A stretch of 36,150 nt of DNA from Bacteroidota bacterium (GCA_027490055.1 JAIXYV010000021.1:1-36150); one strand, 5' to 3'. Counted from the first letter of the stretch, positions 1 through 9,153 are shown. The notes: generated by a model not told the origin, from the sequence alone. Numbers and translations are program-made.

Positions 1-992
1 GGATCTATTTCAATTCCAGCCTGATTATTCTCAAGTTGTTTCCAGGGTGTATTATTGCCAATGATAACCGGCACACCCGCGACCAGGCTTTCGTAGATAG
101 CGTGACCGAAATTTTCGCCCAGACTTGGCAAAGCCATTATATCTGTCTCCGACAATAAGTTTTGAATGTCTTGATGAGACATTTCAGGATGGTATTCAGA
201 CTGGATGTTTTGAGGAAGCGTTCTCAGCTGATCTTTAAAAGTCTGTAAATAGGAGGCATTATTAGATCCACCGCAAAATACTACCCTTAGAGGTTCATTA
301 ATTTTTTGCAGGGCTTCAATTAAAGAGAGCGGGTTCTTTTCTGGAGCAATCCTACCAATGTAAGCCAGTGTAAATATTGGATTAGCTTTATGTTCTCTTG
401 TTTTGAGCGCTTGATACACCATTGGTATGTTAGGTGCAATTACTGGCTTTACCTTGCCTAGTGATTTCTTTATTTCTTCAAGTTCTTCGTTATTGGTTGC
501 CAGCATCACAGGTTTCTGATACAGACCAAAGCCACGAGCAAAGGCAAGAAATAACTGTTTTTTCAAAGGCTTAACCGACAAAGCAGAGGTATGAAGCATG
601 CCTCTTACGGCAATAAAGACTTTTCGAACCGGATATGAGACACATAAAAGTGCGGGTAAAAAACTGAAATAAAATGAAAATAATCCGTTGATTAGTATTA
701 CATTATTTACATTTTCTTTAATTAATTGTTTAATTATTTTAAAGCCCAGTTTCCCTTGACTGATATACAACACCTCATGTTGCTTTCCTATAGATACCCA
801 TTGATCAGGGATAATACCCGGATAGGCCTGGTTAGAATTAAGATCGGTGTTTCTTGTTACTACTTTTACATGAAAATCTTTGCTAAGCAGTTCTGCCAGA
901 TTATAGACTGATTGTACTGGTCCGCCCGCCTTATAGCCTGGCACGTACCAATCAGTGAATATAAGAATGCTTGGCACTTGATTGTCTTTCAT
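1..992 (-). CDS. Glycosyltransferase family 4-like, C-terminus cut off by the window edge
   Basis: Absent from the ORF track because it has no stop inside the window. Translating the reverse complement from ATG 992-990 gives MKDNQVPSILIFTDWYVPGYKAGGPVQSVYNLAELLSKDFHVKVVTRNTD..., then ...FTLAYIGRIAPEKNPLSLIEAL... and ...LLSETDIMALPSLGENFGHAIYESLVAGVPVIIG..., typical of GT-B GT4. Its start overlaps the stop of the upstream gene (TGATG). Confidence 0.9.
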   Translation of the reverse strand, partial: MKDNQVPSILIFTDWYVPGYKAGGPVQSVYNLAELLSKDFHVKVVTRNTDLNSNQAYPGIIPDQWVSIGKQHEVLYISQGKLGFKIIKQLIKENVNNVILINGLFSFYFSFLPALLCVSYPVRKVFIAVRGMLHTSALSVKPLKKQLFLAFARGFGLYQKPVMLATNNEELEEIKKSLGKVKPVIAPNIPMVYQALKTREHKANPIFTLAYIGRIAPEKNPLSLIEALQKINEPLRVVFCGGSNNASYLQTFKDQLRTLPQNIQSEYHPEMSHQDIQNLLSETDIMALPSLGENFGHAIYESLVAGVPVIIGNNTPWKQLENNQAGIEID

Positions 993-2041
993 CAATTTTT
1001 AAGAATAGTATTTAAAGTATTCGCCCAGTTATCGCTGCTTAACTGCAGTCCGTTTTGATAACTAGCCTCGGCCATTTCCCATAATTGCTGGTCGCTTAGC
1101 GCCATAATAGTTTTAAAAACAGCTTTAAGCTGAACAGTGTCTCCAGCAGGAAAACTAAAGCCATTGCGCTTATTCAGAAACATAGTAGCGGCTCCAACTT
1201 TGTCGCTTAAGACCATTGGCAGTGCACTCAGTGCCATTTCGTGAACAGCAACTCCCCATGGCTCGTAGATACTTGGTAAGACATAAACACCAGCATTTAA
1301 AACATCATCTTCCATTTCTGAAGGCTGCTTAAAACCCAAGTGGGTAATATTCGGATTGACAGTTCTCTTTTCGAATTCTTCACCCAAACCGATACATTTC
1401 ATGGTCCACCGATTCCCCATGTCATTATTGGCTTCAATAAATGCCTGCCACATGGTTGGTAGATCTTTTTGGGGAATATATCTGGCTACACTTAGAAATA
1501 CTTTGGGATATGCCCCTTGATTACTAAGTTTTTTCTTCCCTACCGGTTTAAAAAGTTCGGAATCTGCCGGGTAAAGTCCCGTAAAAATACTTTCAGATTT
1601 AAAACCGAGTTTTAAAGCATAGGCCCTTTGAGGCATTCCTGGTACCCAGGCGTAAGTAAACATTTTGAGGAAAGTCAATTTAGAAATAGTGGATAAAATT
1701 ATCTGTTTTAAACTGGCTTTCCATTGGTTATCGAAACAAATAACTCTTTTTGTCTCTGGTCTGAGCAACTTCACCCATTGGATATAGTGCTTATTTCCCC
1801 AACCAGAACAAAGCACAATATCAGGATTAAATTCAACAACTTTTTTTGCTGTTTCACTTATTGAATTATTACTAAATTCGACAAACTCTGCATGCTCAAA
1901 CTTATTGAAATTAAAAGGGGCTTCGGGATTTACAGGGTAGTGAACTACCAGCATTTGTGCTTCTGAATTCAGGTCTAAAAAACGTTTAAAATTTCCAAGA
2001 ACATAACCAGCAAGTTCAGTATATAGTATTAATACGCGCAA
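992..2041 (-). CDS. Glycosyltransferase family 4 (GT-B)
   Basis: ORF 349 aa; FLSVARYIPQKDLPTMWQAF and DDVLNAGVYVLPSIYEPWGVAVHEMALSALPMV motifs. The start codon is TTG (2041-2039), with no nearby in-frame ATG. Confidence 0.88.
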   Translation of the reverse strand: MRVLILYTELAGYVLGNFKRFLDLNSEAQMLVVHYPVNPEAPFNFNKFEHAEFVEFSNNSISETAKKVVEFNPDIVLCSGWGNKHYIQWVKLLRPETKRVICFDNQWKASLKQIILSTISKLTFLKMFTYAWVPGMPQRAYALKLGFKSESIFTGLYPADSELFKPVGKKKLSNQGAYPKVFLSVARYIPQKDLPTMWQAFIEANNDMGNRWTMKCIGLGEEFEKRTVNPNITHLGFKQPSEMEDDVLNAGVYVLPSIYEPWGVAVHEMALSALPMVLSDKVGAATMFLNKRNGFSFPAGDTVQLKAVFKTIMALSDQQLWEMAEASYQNGLQLSSDNWANTLNTILKN

Positions 2042-2047
2042 AATTTT

Positions 2048-2055
2048 TACTTTTG
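2048..2055 (+). promoter_or_regulatory. Putative Bacteroidota -7 element TACTTTTG upstream of the Wzy-like gene
   Basis: Matches TAnnTTTG; 19 nt between the box and ATG 2075. No clear -33 TTTG was seen. Confidence 0.45.
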
Positions 2056-2074
2056 CAAAGATTATACTTAATTC

Positions 2075-3388
2075 ATGAATTTCAAAAAACTGATTAGCTG
2101 GGCAATGGTCGCCTCCGTATTCATGGATAATTTTATCTTTTTACGCTATCAGTTGCCGTTTGACTTCTACTATTACTATTTGATTTTTGCTGCGAGTATT
2201 ATTTACTATATCAATTCAACGGGTTCTATTCAATTATTGCCCAGATGGTTTTCCTTATCGATAGGCGCTTTAATTGTAACAACACTTCTAATAACTTTAT
2301 TTGAAAATACCTATAGTATTGGCGTTACCAAACAACTGGTTGGGGTCCTATTTACATCTATTGCTTATTATACCTTTCTGGCCTATAATAATTTTGAAGT
2401 AAAAAGAATCTTCAGAATGTATGTTTTTTGTGCGCTTTTTATCGCCTTAGAAGGATTGCTGGAGGAGGTATTAAATTTAGGTGGAATACATATCAATGAG
2501 AGAATCAGGATTACCACTTCCGGGTATTACAGAATTTATGGCCTTCTGGGTGAGCCCTATTTTTTAGCCGTTGCGCTACTGCCCTCGATGTTCTATATTT
2601 TGTATAAAACTACAATTTTTGAAAAGATTTTATCTAAATATAATAACCTCTTTATTACTGGGATAATTTTTACCTGCTTTATTTTTACGTTTTCCTCAGC
2701 CGGATTCCTGGGTCTGGGTGGGATTATTCTCTTTTGGCTTTATGATAAAAATTATTTGAATTTCACGAACTGGAAAATTATTTTTCTTCCAGTCTTTATT
2801 GCACTCTTTTTTATCTCGTTTAACAACCTTCAGAAACAATGGCTCGAGTTCAATATTAAATTTAACCAAACCTTGGATGCCTTCACTAATAATTCAACAA
2901 AGAAAGAAGACATCAACGAACTCAACACCAGTAGTTTTGCTCTGTATTCTAACTACGTTATTGCAAAGGCATCCTTTACAGAAAAACCACTCACAGGTAC
3001 TGGTCTCGGAACACACGAGGCAAACTATAAGAAATATTTTAGCAGGTATTTTGATCAGGACTTTGTAGTTCGATATGGTATCTTTAATACAGCAGATGCC
3101 AACTCAATGTTTGTGAGGTTAATGTCTGAAACAGGCTTGCTCGGGCTAAGCCTTTTCTTCACATTTCTATTAAAAAACTTTGTAGGTAAAAAAGGTTACA
3201 AAAACCCTGAACTAAGAGATTACACGCTCATCAACCAAAGTATTTTCATTTGGTTTATAATTCGCCTTGTTAGAACCGGCAATTATTTTGGGAATGGTTT
3301 CTTCCTCTTCTTTTTTATGTATTACATCTGTAATAAAATTATCAGAGAACACTACAAAAAGGAGAAACTCAAAAGGATCAATTTCTAA
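2075..3388 (+). CDS. O-antigen ligase/polymerase-like polytopic membrane protein (Wzy/WaaL-like)
   Basis: 437 aa, many TM segments, late GTGLGTHEANYKKYF...ADANSMFVRLMSETGLLGLSLFF motif typical of Wzy_C/O-antigen ligase families. Confidence 0.8.
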   Translation: MNFKKLISWAMVASVFMDNFIFLRYQLPFDFYYYYLIFAASIIYYINSTGSIQLLPRWFSLSIGALIVTTLLITLFENTYSIGVTKQLVGVLFTSIAYYTFLAYNNFEVKRIFRMYVFCALFIALEGLLEEVLNLGGIHINERIRITTSGYYRIYGLLGEPYFLAVALLPSMFYILYKTTIFEKILSKYNNLFITGIIFTCFIFTFSSAGFLGLGGIILFWLYDKNYLNFTNWKIIFLPVFIALFFISFNNLQKQWLEFNIKFNQTLDAFTNNSTKKEDINELNTSSFALYSNYVIAKASFTEKPLTGTGLGTHEANYKKYFSRYFDQDFVVRYGIFNTADANSMFVRLMSETGLLGLSLFFTFLLKNFVGKKGYKNPELRDYTLINQSIFIWFIIRLVRTGNYFGNGFFLFFFMYYICNKIIREHYKKEKLKRINF

Positions 3389-4426
3389 TTATTCTTCCTT
3401 ATTATAGAATAAGAGTTTGTCATAAAACGGTCTAATTTCAAGCATCATTAAATACAGAAAAAATGGAATATTCAGATAGAAATATCTTCCATTATTTGTC
3501 CCGAATGTAGCAGCATAACTTAGAACCGTTATTTCAGCAAGTAACAACAATGTAATTAATAAATAGTGTGAATTAATTGTCATCCCTTTCATTTTTTTAT
3601 AAATAACTATAAAGATATATATCAGATAGATATTCATAGTCATTAAGGATTGTTTAATCAAAGGCACCAACTGAAGATCGCTGTTTAAAAGTGTCTCCAA
3701 TAATATTGAAGGAGATGTCTGATGACTCCAGTGATGGGTATGGAAGATGGTTTTTCTCAGGGCGAAATAGATGAGAAAGCAAGCAATATTAATTAGAAAA
3801 ACAGTAATAAAATACTTGTTCTTATGTTTAATAAAATCCATTAGAGCAATGACCATAAAGGACAGAAAAAAGTACTCTCTTTGTAAGATTAACAGAGCAA
3901 ACAGAGGAATCAACCAATAACTTCTTTGAATGTAAAAATAAATTATCCAGGTGAAGATCAAGACTGACAAGGCATCAGGACCAGGCATCATCAGATAAAA
4001 CAATGTACCAAAACCTAATAAATACAATACACCTGACAAGAAAGACATAATTGGATTGAAACCCAATTTAACAAAGATTTTATACAATGAAAAAGACGTC
4101 AGTGATATACAAAAGAAATTCAGGAAGATGTTATTGAAAAATAAGCTCTTATCAAACTGAGGGTAGGCATCTATAGAACACTCCGTGTAATACATCAAAC
4201 CAATTTTATCCATATAATGAATAATAGATGCGCTAATTAAACGCATATTGAATGGCGCTTCAACATCCGGAGAACTTAAATTTTCGTATAACTTTAAATA
4301 AGATTCAGCGTCTTTGTAGCCTTGTAATAATACCCCAAATTTATAAGCAAAATAGAACATTGGAAATGCCAGTAAGACATAAATCATCCATACTTTTAAA
4401 TTGAGTTCTTTAATCTTGTTCATCAT
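3389..4426 (-). CDS. Polytopic membrane protein, polysaccharide biosynthesis (possible GT-C or EpsG-like)
   Basis: 345 aa with multiple TM helices and little else recognisable; ATGA overlap with the flanking GT4; stop codon abuts the stop of the convergent 2075-3388 gene. Confidence 0.6.
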   Translation of the reverse strand: MMNKIKELNLKVWMIYVLLAFPMFYFAYKFGVLLQGYKDAESYLKLYENLSSPDVEAPFNMRLISASIIHYMDKIGLMYYTECSIDAYPQFDKSLFFNNIFLNFFCISLTSFSLYKIFVKLGFNPIMSFLSGVLYLLGFGTLFYLMMPGPDALSVLIFTWIIYFYIQRSYWLIPLFALLILQREYFFLSFMVIALMDFIKHKNKYFITVFLINIACFLIYFALRKTIFHTHHWSHQTSPSILLETLLNSDLQLVPLIKQSLMTMNIYLIYIFIVIYKKMKGMTINSHYLLITLLLLAEITVLSYAATFGTNNGRYFYLNIPFFLYLMMLEIRPFYDKLLFYNKEE

Positions 4427-5574
4427 TTTTTAATTATAGTTTGAATTGAATCGACGAATTTATTTAAAATTCGCTCATAAACGAATTTTTCTTTTACCTT
4501 CATTAATGAAGCGAGTTTGAATGATAGAATTTCGGCTTCATTCATATTAATTGCTTGTTTTAACTGCTTAACCAGGTCATCAATATCACCTGTTTCGACA
4601 GTCAATCCATTATCCTGGGCGAGCATAATAGATGTCGCCCCAACATCAGTTGCAATGATTGCACAAGCACGAGACATACCTTCAAGTATAACATTCGGCA
4701 TACCTTCACTCCAGCTCGGACAAACCAGAAAATCTGCTTTATCTAATATACTTCTGATGCTTGCATTATCGGTTATTGAGCCATGGTAATAAACACCCGG
4801 AATCTTTAGCCTCTGTGCTTCTGTAAAGGGACCAATAAAATGAAACTCAAATGACAATTTATCAGCTGATAACTTCTCAATTGCTCTATTTAACTCTTCA
4901 ATCCCTTTTCTTCTTTCATACCTGCCGAGATAAACAAATTGACGTGTAGGATTTACCTGTAAGTCGGATTCCCGTATCCATTCTTTTTCTATACCTGCCG
5001 GAATTTCAATCACTGAGCTTGTTTTAACACCGAGACTTTTGATTATTTCAGTAATTTTTGATCCATATGAAAATACGTAATCAGCATTCAGACTAATCCA
5101 CCTTACTGGTCGTCTTAATAAGTAGGATTTCAGTAAGCTCTTAGTATCAGCTTGTTTCTGAAACATCTCATAGCCATGAAATTTAACACCAATAGGAGGA
5201 AATGCTGATGGATTTTTCTTTTTCTCCTCTATCATTTTCCAGGCGCTGAAGCCTTTTGAATAAATAAAATCAAATTCAGCCATTCTATCTTTCAGTAGGT
5301 CGTAAACCATACAAGAATACTTGTAGGATGCCCTAACATAATGACCTGGCAGACCGTCTCCTTTTGGAAATTCAAGGACAATATTTTCAATATAGACTCT
5401 CTCCTGCTCAGAAAACACCTCCAGCTTTTGGATATCCAGATTGCTCATATTAAAGTGAACCAGCGTGATCTTAACGCCCATTCTGCTGAGATACTTCACC
5501 AGGTAGTAGGTATGCCTTTGCATACCTCCCATCACATACGGATGAACACCATCACAAACTATTGCTAAATGCAT
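4423..5574 (-). CDS. Glycosyltransferase family 4
   Basis: 383 aa; N-terminal CDGVHPYVMGGMQRHTYYLVKYLS, FVYLGRYERRKGIEEL, ADFLVCPSWSEGMPNVILEGMSRACAIIATDVG. Confidence 0.92.
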   Translation of the reverse strand: MHLAIVCDGVHPYVMGGMQRHTYYLVKYLSRMGVKITLVHFNMSNLDIQKLEVFSEQERVYIENIVLEFPKGDGLPGHYVRASYKYSCMVYDLLKDRMAEFDFIYSKGFSAWKMIEEKKKNPSAFPPIGVKFHGYEMFQKQADTKSLLKSYLLRRPVRWISLNADYVFSYGSKITEIIKSLGVKTSSVIEIPAGIEKEWIRESDLQVNPTRQFVYLGRYERRKGIEELNRAIEKLSADKLSFEFHFIGPFTEAQRLKIPGVYYHGSITDNASIRSILDKADFLVCPSWSEGMPNVILEGMSRACAIIATDVGATSIMLAQDNGLTVETGDIDDLVKQLKQAINMNEAEILSFKLASLMKVKEKFVYERILNKFVDSIQTIIKK

Positions 5575-6758
5575 TCTTTAACTATATTATCTGCTGCGTG
5601 TTTCCAGTTATATTCGGCCATGACTTTAGTATAAAAACTTTCAGCCATTTCATTGGCCTTAGTAGTATTTTCTAAAAGTTCTCTAATGGCATCTGCAAGT
5701 TCTGTCATGTTATCCTGAACAATCAAAGCATCTTTGCCATGAATCATCACATCCTTAACTGGGGCAGTATCGGGTGCAATAATTGGCTTTTTCATCAGAC
5801 CATATTCGAACAATTTGACAGGAGAACCGTACCAGTTGGATTTAGCCATAATGCAAATATCCATGACACTAATATAATTAAACACCTGTCCATGTGGAAT
5901 TTTTCCAGTAAAGATGACCTTGCTCTCGATTCCGAGTTGCTTCGTTTGAATTTTAAGTTGATTTAAAACGCTACCGTCACCTACAATCATCAGTTTAATG
6001 TTCTTATGCAGTTTGCTAACTTCTGCAAAAGCATTTATCAGAATATCGACACCGTGATAGGGAAACATAGAGCCAACGAAGCCAATGACAGAAGTATCTT
6101 TTAATTCGAACTCTGTGCCTATTCGATCCGATTCAGAGGTATCTACTGAAACCTTTGTAGGATTAATGCAGTTAGGCTGAACGATTATTTTATCCTTTTT
6201 GCATTGATACCTCTTAACCAGAAAATCTGCCAATGACGTAGAAACAGCAAAAACACGATCAGCTTTCTGAAGTTTATAGGTCTCAATAGAATGGGCTTTA
6301 TTTTCATAAAGTGAATACCCTTCGAATGAGCGCATTTCTTCCACAAAAGGGGCATTGACCTCAAGGAAGTACTTAATACCCGCTTCAGAGGCATGTTTGG
6401 CGCCAGAATCCTGCAGGTATTCCGATCTTTCGTATATAAGGTCGGGTTTAAATTCTACTATGGCTTCTTTCAATCGATTTCCAGCTTTGATATCATGCTG
6501 TCTTAGTTTGAAATTATTAAAACTCGTCCATAAAAACCGAGGGACAAGTTTCTTAATGAGAACTTTTATTCTGGAAGGCTGATAGTTTGCCTGTGCTAAG
6601 GGACTTAAATCAGAAGCATCTGTTCCACCCATAATAACTGGTAAAACATCGTGACCAAGGGCTTTAAGAGCCAGAATTACTTCGCGCTGATGCGTTGCAT
6701 AACCTACTTCGCTAACAATGTCATGGGTGGGATGTGGTGAATAATATAATATTCTCAT
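5565..6758 (-). CDS. Glycosyltransferase family 4
   Basis: ORF track extends to a TTG at 6785; the more likely start is ATG 6758-6756 (MRILYYSPHPTHD). Motifs VIGFVGSMFPYHGVDILINAF, MDICIMAKSNWYGSPVKLFEYGLMKKPIIA. Confidence 0.9.
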   Translation of the reverse strand: MRILYYSPHPTHDIVSEVGYATHQREVILALKALGHDVLPVIMGGTDASDLSPLAQANYQPSRIKVLIKKLVPRFLWTSFNNFKLRQHDIKAGNRLKEAIVEFKPDLIYERSEYLQDSGAKHASEAGIKYFLEVNAPFVEEMRSFEGYSLYENKAHSIETYKLQKADRVFAVSTSLADFLVKRYQCKKDKIIVQPNCINPTKVSVDTSESDRIGTEFELKDTSVIGFVGSMFPYHGVDILINAFAEVSKLHKNIKLMIVGDGSVLNQLKIQTKQLGIESKVIFTGKIPHGQVFNYISVMDICIMAKSNWYGSPVKLFEYGLMKKPIIAPDTAPVKDVMIHGKDALIVQDNMTELADAIRELLENTTKANEMAESFYTKVMAEYNWKHAADNIVKECI

Positions 6759-6838
6759 TTTGGTCTGCTCTTCTGATGGGTGCAATATTAATACTGTCCT
6801 ATTTAATTCTGCTATATTTCATGTATTAAAAATTTGTT

Positions 6839-6858
6839 CTATTTAACTATATAAATAG
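6839..6858. repeat. AT-only inverted repeat CTATTTA-N6-TAAATAG in the divergent intergenic region
   Basis: 7-bp perfect arms; overlaps a second dyad AACTAT-N4-ATAGTT (6845-6860). Confidence 0.5.
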
Positions 6859-6908
6859 TTACAAGCATTGTGCACATAGACGGGCATTTAAAAATTAGCC
6901 GCCTAAAG

Positions 6909-6916
6909 TATCTTTG
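6909..6916 (+). promoter_or_regulatory. Putative Bacteroidota -7 element TATCTTTG upstream of the plus-strand GT-C-like gene
   Basis: Matches TAnnTTTG; 4 nt before ATG 6921. Confidence 0.35.
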
Positions 6917-6920
6917 TAAT

Positions 6921-8183
6921 ATGGGGTACCAGTTAAAACTAAATACAACACTAAATCCGTTCAAGAAATCTATAATTTTATTGACTTTGACATACGGAAT
7001 TCTAATTGTCTTAAGAGGATTTTTAGGGATTGATTTTATACCTTGGCACATGTCAATTGCTTTTGCCGATCTTATAACTATTACTAATACCGCTGATTGT
7101 AACTGTGTTTTCAATAATCCTTATTTAAATGGCTCATGTGATCCATGGGGAAGACTATATAACTATCCGAGAATCTGGTTAAGTGTATTTTCGTTTCTTA
7201 AACTGGGCAAATCGTCAACCATATACATTGGATTTCTGTATGTCATTTTCTTCACATTTTGTGCTTCTAAGTTGAATTTAGGTCGAAGCAACAAAAGTCT
7301 CTTATTTATTTTTGTACTTTTAATTTCTCCGCCTGTTTTATTGTTGCTTGAAAGAGGCAATAATGATGTACTGGTTTTTTCGGGTATTATATTAACTTAC
7401 TATGGCATCAAGGCCAATCAAAATTTGCCTGAAAATTTAAGATTATATCTTCCCATAATCATTTTCTTTATCCTTGGAGTATTAAAACTTTATCCATTCA
7501 TTCTCATTATTACAATTCTGTTTGAAAAGTTAACCTTGACCAAAAAAACTGCAATTATGTTACTATTTGTAATGTTATCTTGTCTTTATATTTTTTATAT
7601 TAAAGATGACTTAAAGTTAATATTAAAAAATACACCAAATCCCAGTGATATGGCATACGGAAGAATGGTTAAATTTTGGATATTCAATTACAGCCTTGAA
7701 TTGAGGCATAAAATTTCAATTATTTTAACTTCAATAGTTATAATGATTGCCTTATTTACCCAATTCTTTTTTAGTAAAATGCAATTCGCCGCCTCAGATA
7801 CTATCAACAACTCTGAAACATGGCTATTCTTATGTGGTGCAAGTATTTATATTGGAACATTCCTGATCGGAAATAACTACATTTATAGAATTGTATTTCT
7901 TTTACTGTGTTTACCAAACTTGTTTAGCTTAGTGAGACAACCTAAATTGAGGTATTTCAGCATCGCTATACTGATAATGATAGCGCTGAGATTCTATTTT
8001 ACAACATTTGAGAAATTCCTGCCTTTCAAACAACAATTCTTATTAGATTTATCTCTGTCTTGGGGAATACTATTTTCTACAACAACATTAGTTCTGTTTT
8101 ACACTTTTAAAAGTATAAAATTAATAGAAAATAAATCAAACATCCCTTACTTGGAGGCTTCTAAAACGTCCGCGATCATATAG
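6921..8183 (+). CDS. Polytopic membrane protein, GT-C / DUF2029 (GT87)-like glycosyltransferase
   Basis: ORF track starts at 6870, but MGYQLKLNTTLNPFKK at 6921 sits just after a TAnnTTTG box. Motifs YNYPRIWLSVFSFL and LLLLERGNNDVLVFSGIILTYYGIK resemble GT87 proteins. Confidence 0.7.
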   Translation: MGYQLKLNTTLNPFKKSIILLTLTYGILIVLRGFLGIDFIPWHMSIAFADLITITNTADCNCVFNNPYLNGSCDPWGRLYNYPRIWLSVFSFLKLGKSSTIYIGFLYVIFFTFCASKLNLGRSNKSLLFIFVLLISPPVLLLLERGNNDVLVFSGIILTYYGIKANQNLPENLRLYLPIIIFFILGVLKLYPFILIITILFEKLTLTKKTAIMLLFVMLSCLYIFYIKDDLKLILKNTPNPSDMAYGRMVKFWIFNYSLELRHKISIILTSIVIMIALFTQFFFSKMQFAASDTINNSETWLFLCGASIYIGTFLIGNNYIYRIVFLLLCLPNLFSLVRQPKLRYFSIAILIMIALRFYFTTFEKFLPFKQQFLLDLSLSWGILFSTTTLVLFYTFKSIKLIENKSNIPYLEASKTSAII

Positions 8184-9124
8184 GTTTTTTGCGGAATATT
8201 TATCGACTCTTTACAGAAGGTTTCCTCAATTGTTTGGCCATTAAGCAAAGCCTTTAGAAATGGCTTATAATACTCTGGGGTATTTGAATTGTTTAGCACC
8301 TGGGTTAAATAAGTGCTATCAACAATATTACGGTTCTGAATAAAATAACTGATGGTTTGAAAACTGTATGAATTTACCTCCGGACCAACAGCTGTTCTGG
8401 TAGGCTCAAAATATTCGTTTTCTTCAATAGCCTTAAAGTGGTCCTTTACAGGATACCATTGATACGTCTTTTTTGATGCAATACCGAATTGTTTCTCCAT
8501 GCCCAACGTATAAATCAACTTCCTAAGAGGATTTTTAATGGCTTTTAATATTGGATTGACTCTAAGATTATCGGTTACGCGCTTCTGATCAGGCGTCCAT
8601 AACTGTAATGTGGCAGAAAACTTCTCGGGATTAAATACTAAATGAGGCTCCCAGGCATCAATGCAGTGGATGGGAAATTCTTGCTGAGTAAAATGCTTTG
8701 TTATTTTAAGCCTGGCATCTAATGTTACCGGGTCAATTTTAACATCCTTATCAAATAATAAAGTTTCATATCCGGATCCGAAGATTGCGGCAGTGGTTAA
8801 AATATAATTATTATGATGGTGAATACAGTGGGCCGCTGTTCCCGGGACATACTGCTTCATACTAGGGAAGAAGTGGATTTTTAAATAAAAATCGGCTGTT
8901 TCATAGATGTAGAAAAAAGGGATATTATAGAGACTCCATTTCTGGTCAAGAAACCCTTTATCTTCAAAATTTCGCTTAATGACCAACTTAAGGAAATCAT
9001 CATCTGCCCCCATTTTCGCGAGCAAATGCTCTGCCTTTTGATGAAAGGTTTTTCTATCAGTATATTGCTTTTCCAATGAGAGAACCTCCTGAATATACGG
9101 ATGACTTTCTAGGATGTGTTGCAT
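8147..9124 (-). CDS. Uncharacterised His-rich protein, possibly cupin-like/metal-binding
   Basis: ORF track begins at TTG 9148; ATG 9124-9122 (MQHILESHPYIQEV) is preferred because CAAAACTA (TAGTTTTG on minus) overlaps the TTG. Contains TAAHCIHHHNNYILTTAAIFGSGYETLLF and IHCIDAWEPHLVFNPEKFSATLQLWTPDQ. Confidence 0.65.
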   Translation of the reverse strand: MQHILESHPYIQEVLSLEKQYTDRKTFHQKAEHLLAKMGADDDFLKLVIKRNFEDKGFLDQKWSLYNIPFFYIYETADFYLKIHFFPSMKQYVPGTAAHCIHHHNNYILTTAAIFGSGYETLLFDKDVKIDPVTLDARLKITKHFTQQEFPIHCIDAWEPHLVFNPEKFSATLQLWTPDQKRVTDNLRVNPILKAIKNPLRKLIYTLGMEKQFGIASKKTYQWYPVKDHFKAIEENEYFEPTRTAVGPEVNSYSFQTISYFIQNRNIVDSTYLTQVLNNSNTPEYYKPFLKALLNGQTIEETFCKESINIPQKTYMIADVLEASK

Positions 9125-9145
9125 ACCAGTGTTTTTATCTACTTG

Positions 9146-9153
9146 CAAAACTA
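9146..9153 (-). promoter_or_regulatory. Putative Bacteroidota -7 element TAGTTTTG upstream of the orphan His-rich gene
   Basis: Plus strand reads CAAAACTA; ATG 9124 lies 21 nt downstream. A 10-bp palindrome TTTAATTAAA (9165-9174) lies just upstream. Confidence 0.4.

Noticed and set aside
726-911. 61-aa plus-strand ORF in the supplied track
   Set aside because: Antisense to a well-supported GT4 coding frame (1-992, minus). The same reasoning rejects other short ORFs overlapping long recognised genes, e.g. 2799-3068, 4517-4789, 5341-5568, 5739-5966, 6185-6394, 11021-11230, 16286-16558, 21037-21351, 22946-23371, 27258-27626, 29749-30132, 33636-33926, 34964-35197.
6839-6860. AT-only dyads as a strong operator
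   Set aside because: Overlapping short AT-only repeats are expected by chance in such AT-rich intergenic DNA; kept only as a low-confidence repeat feature.
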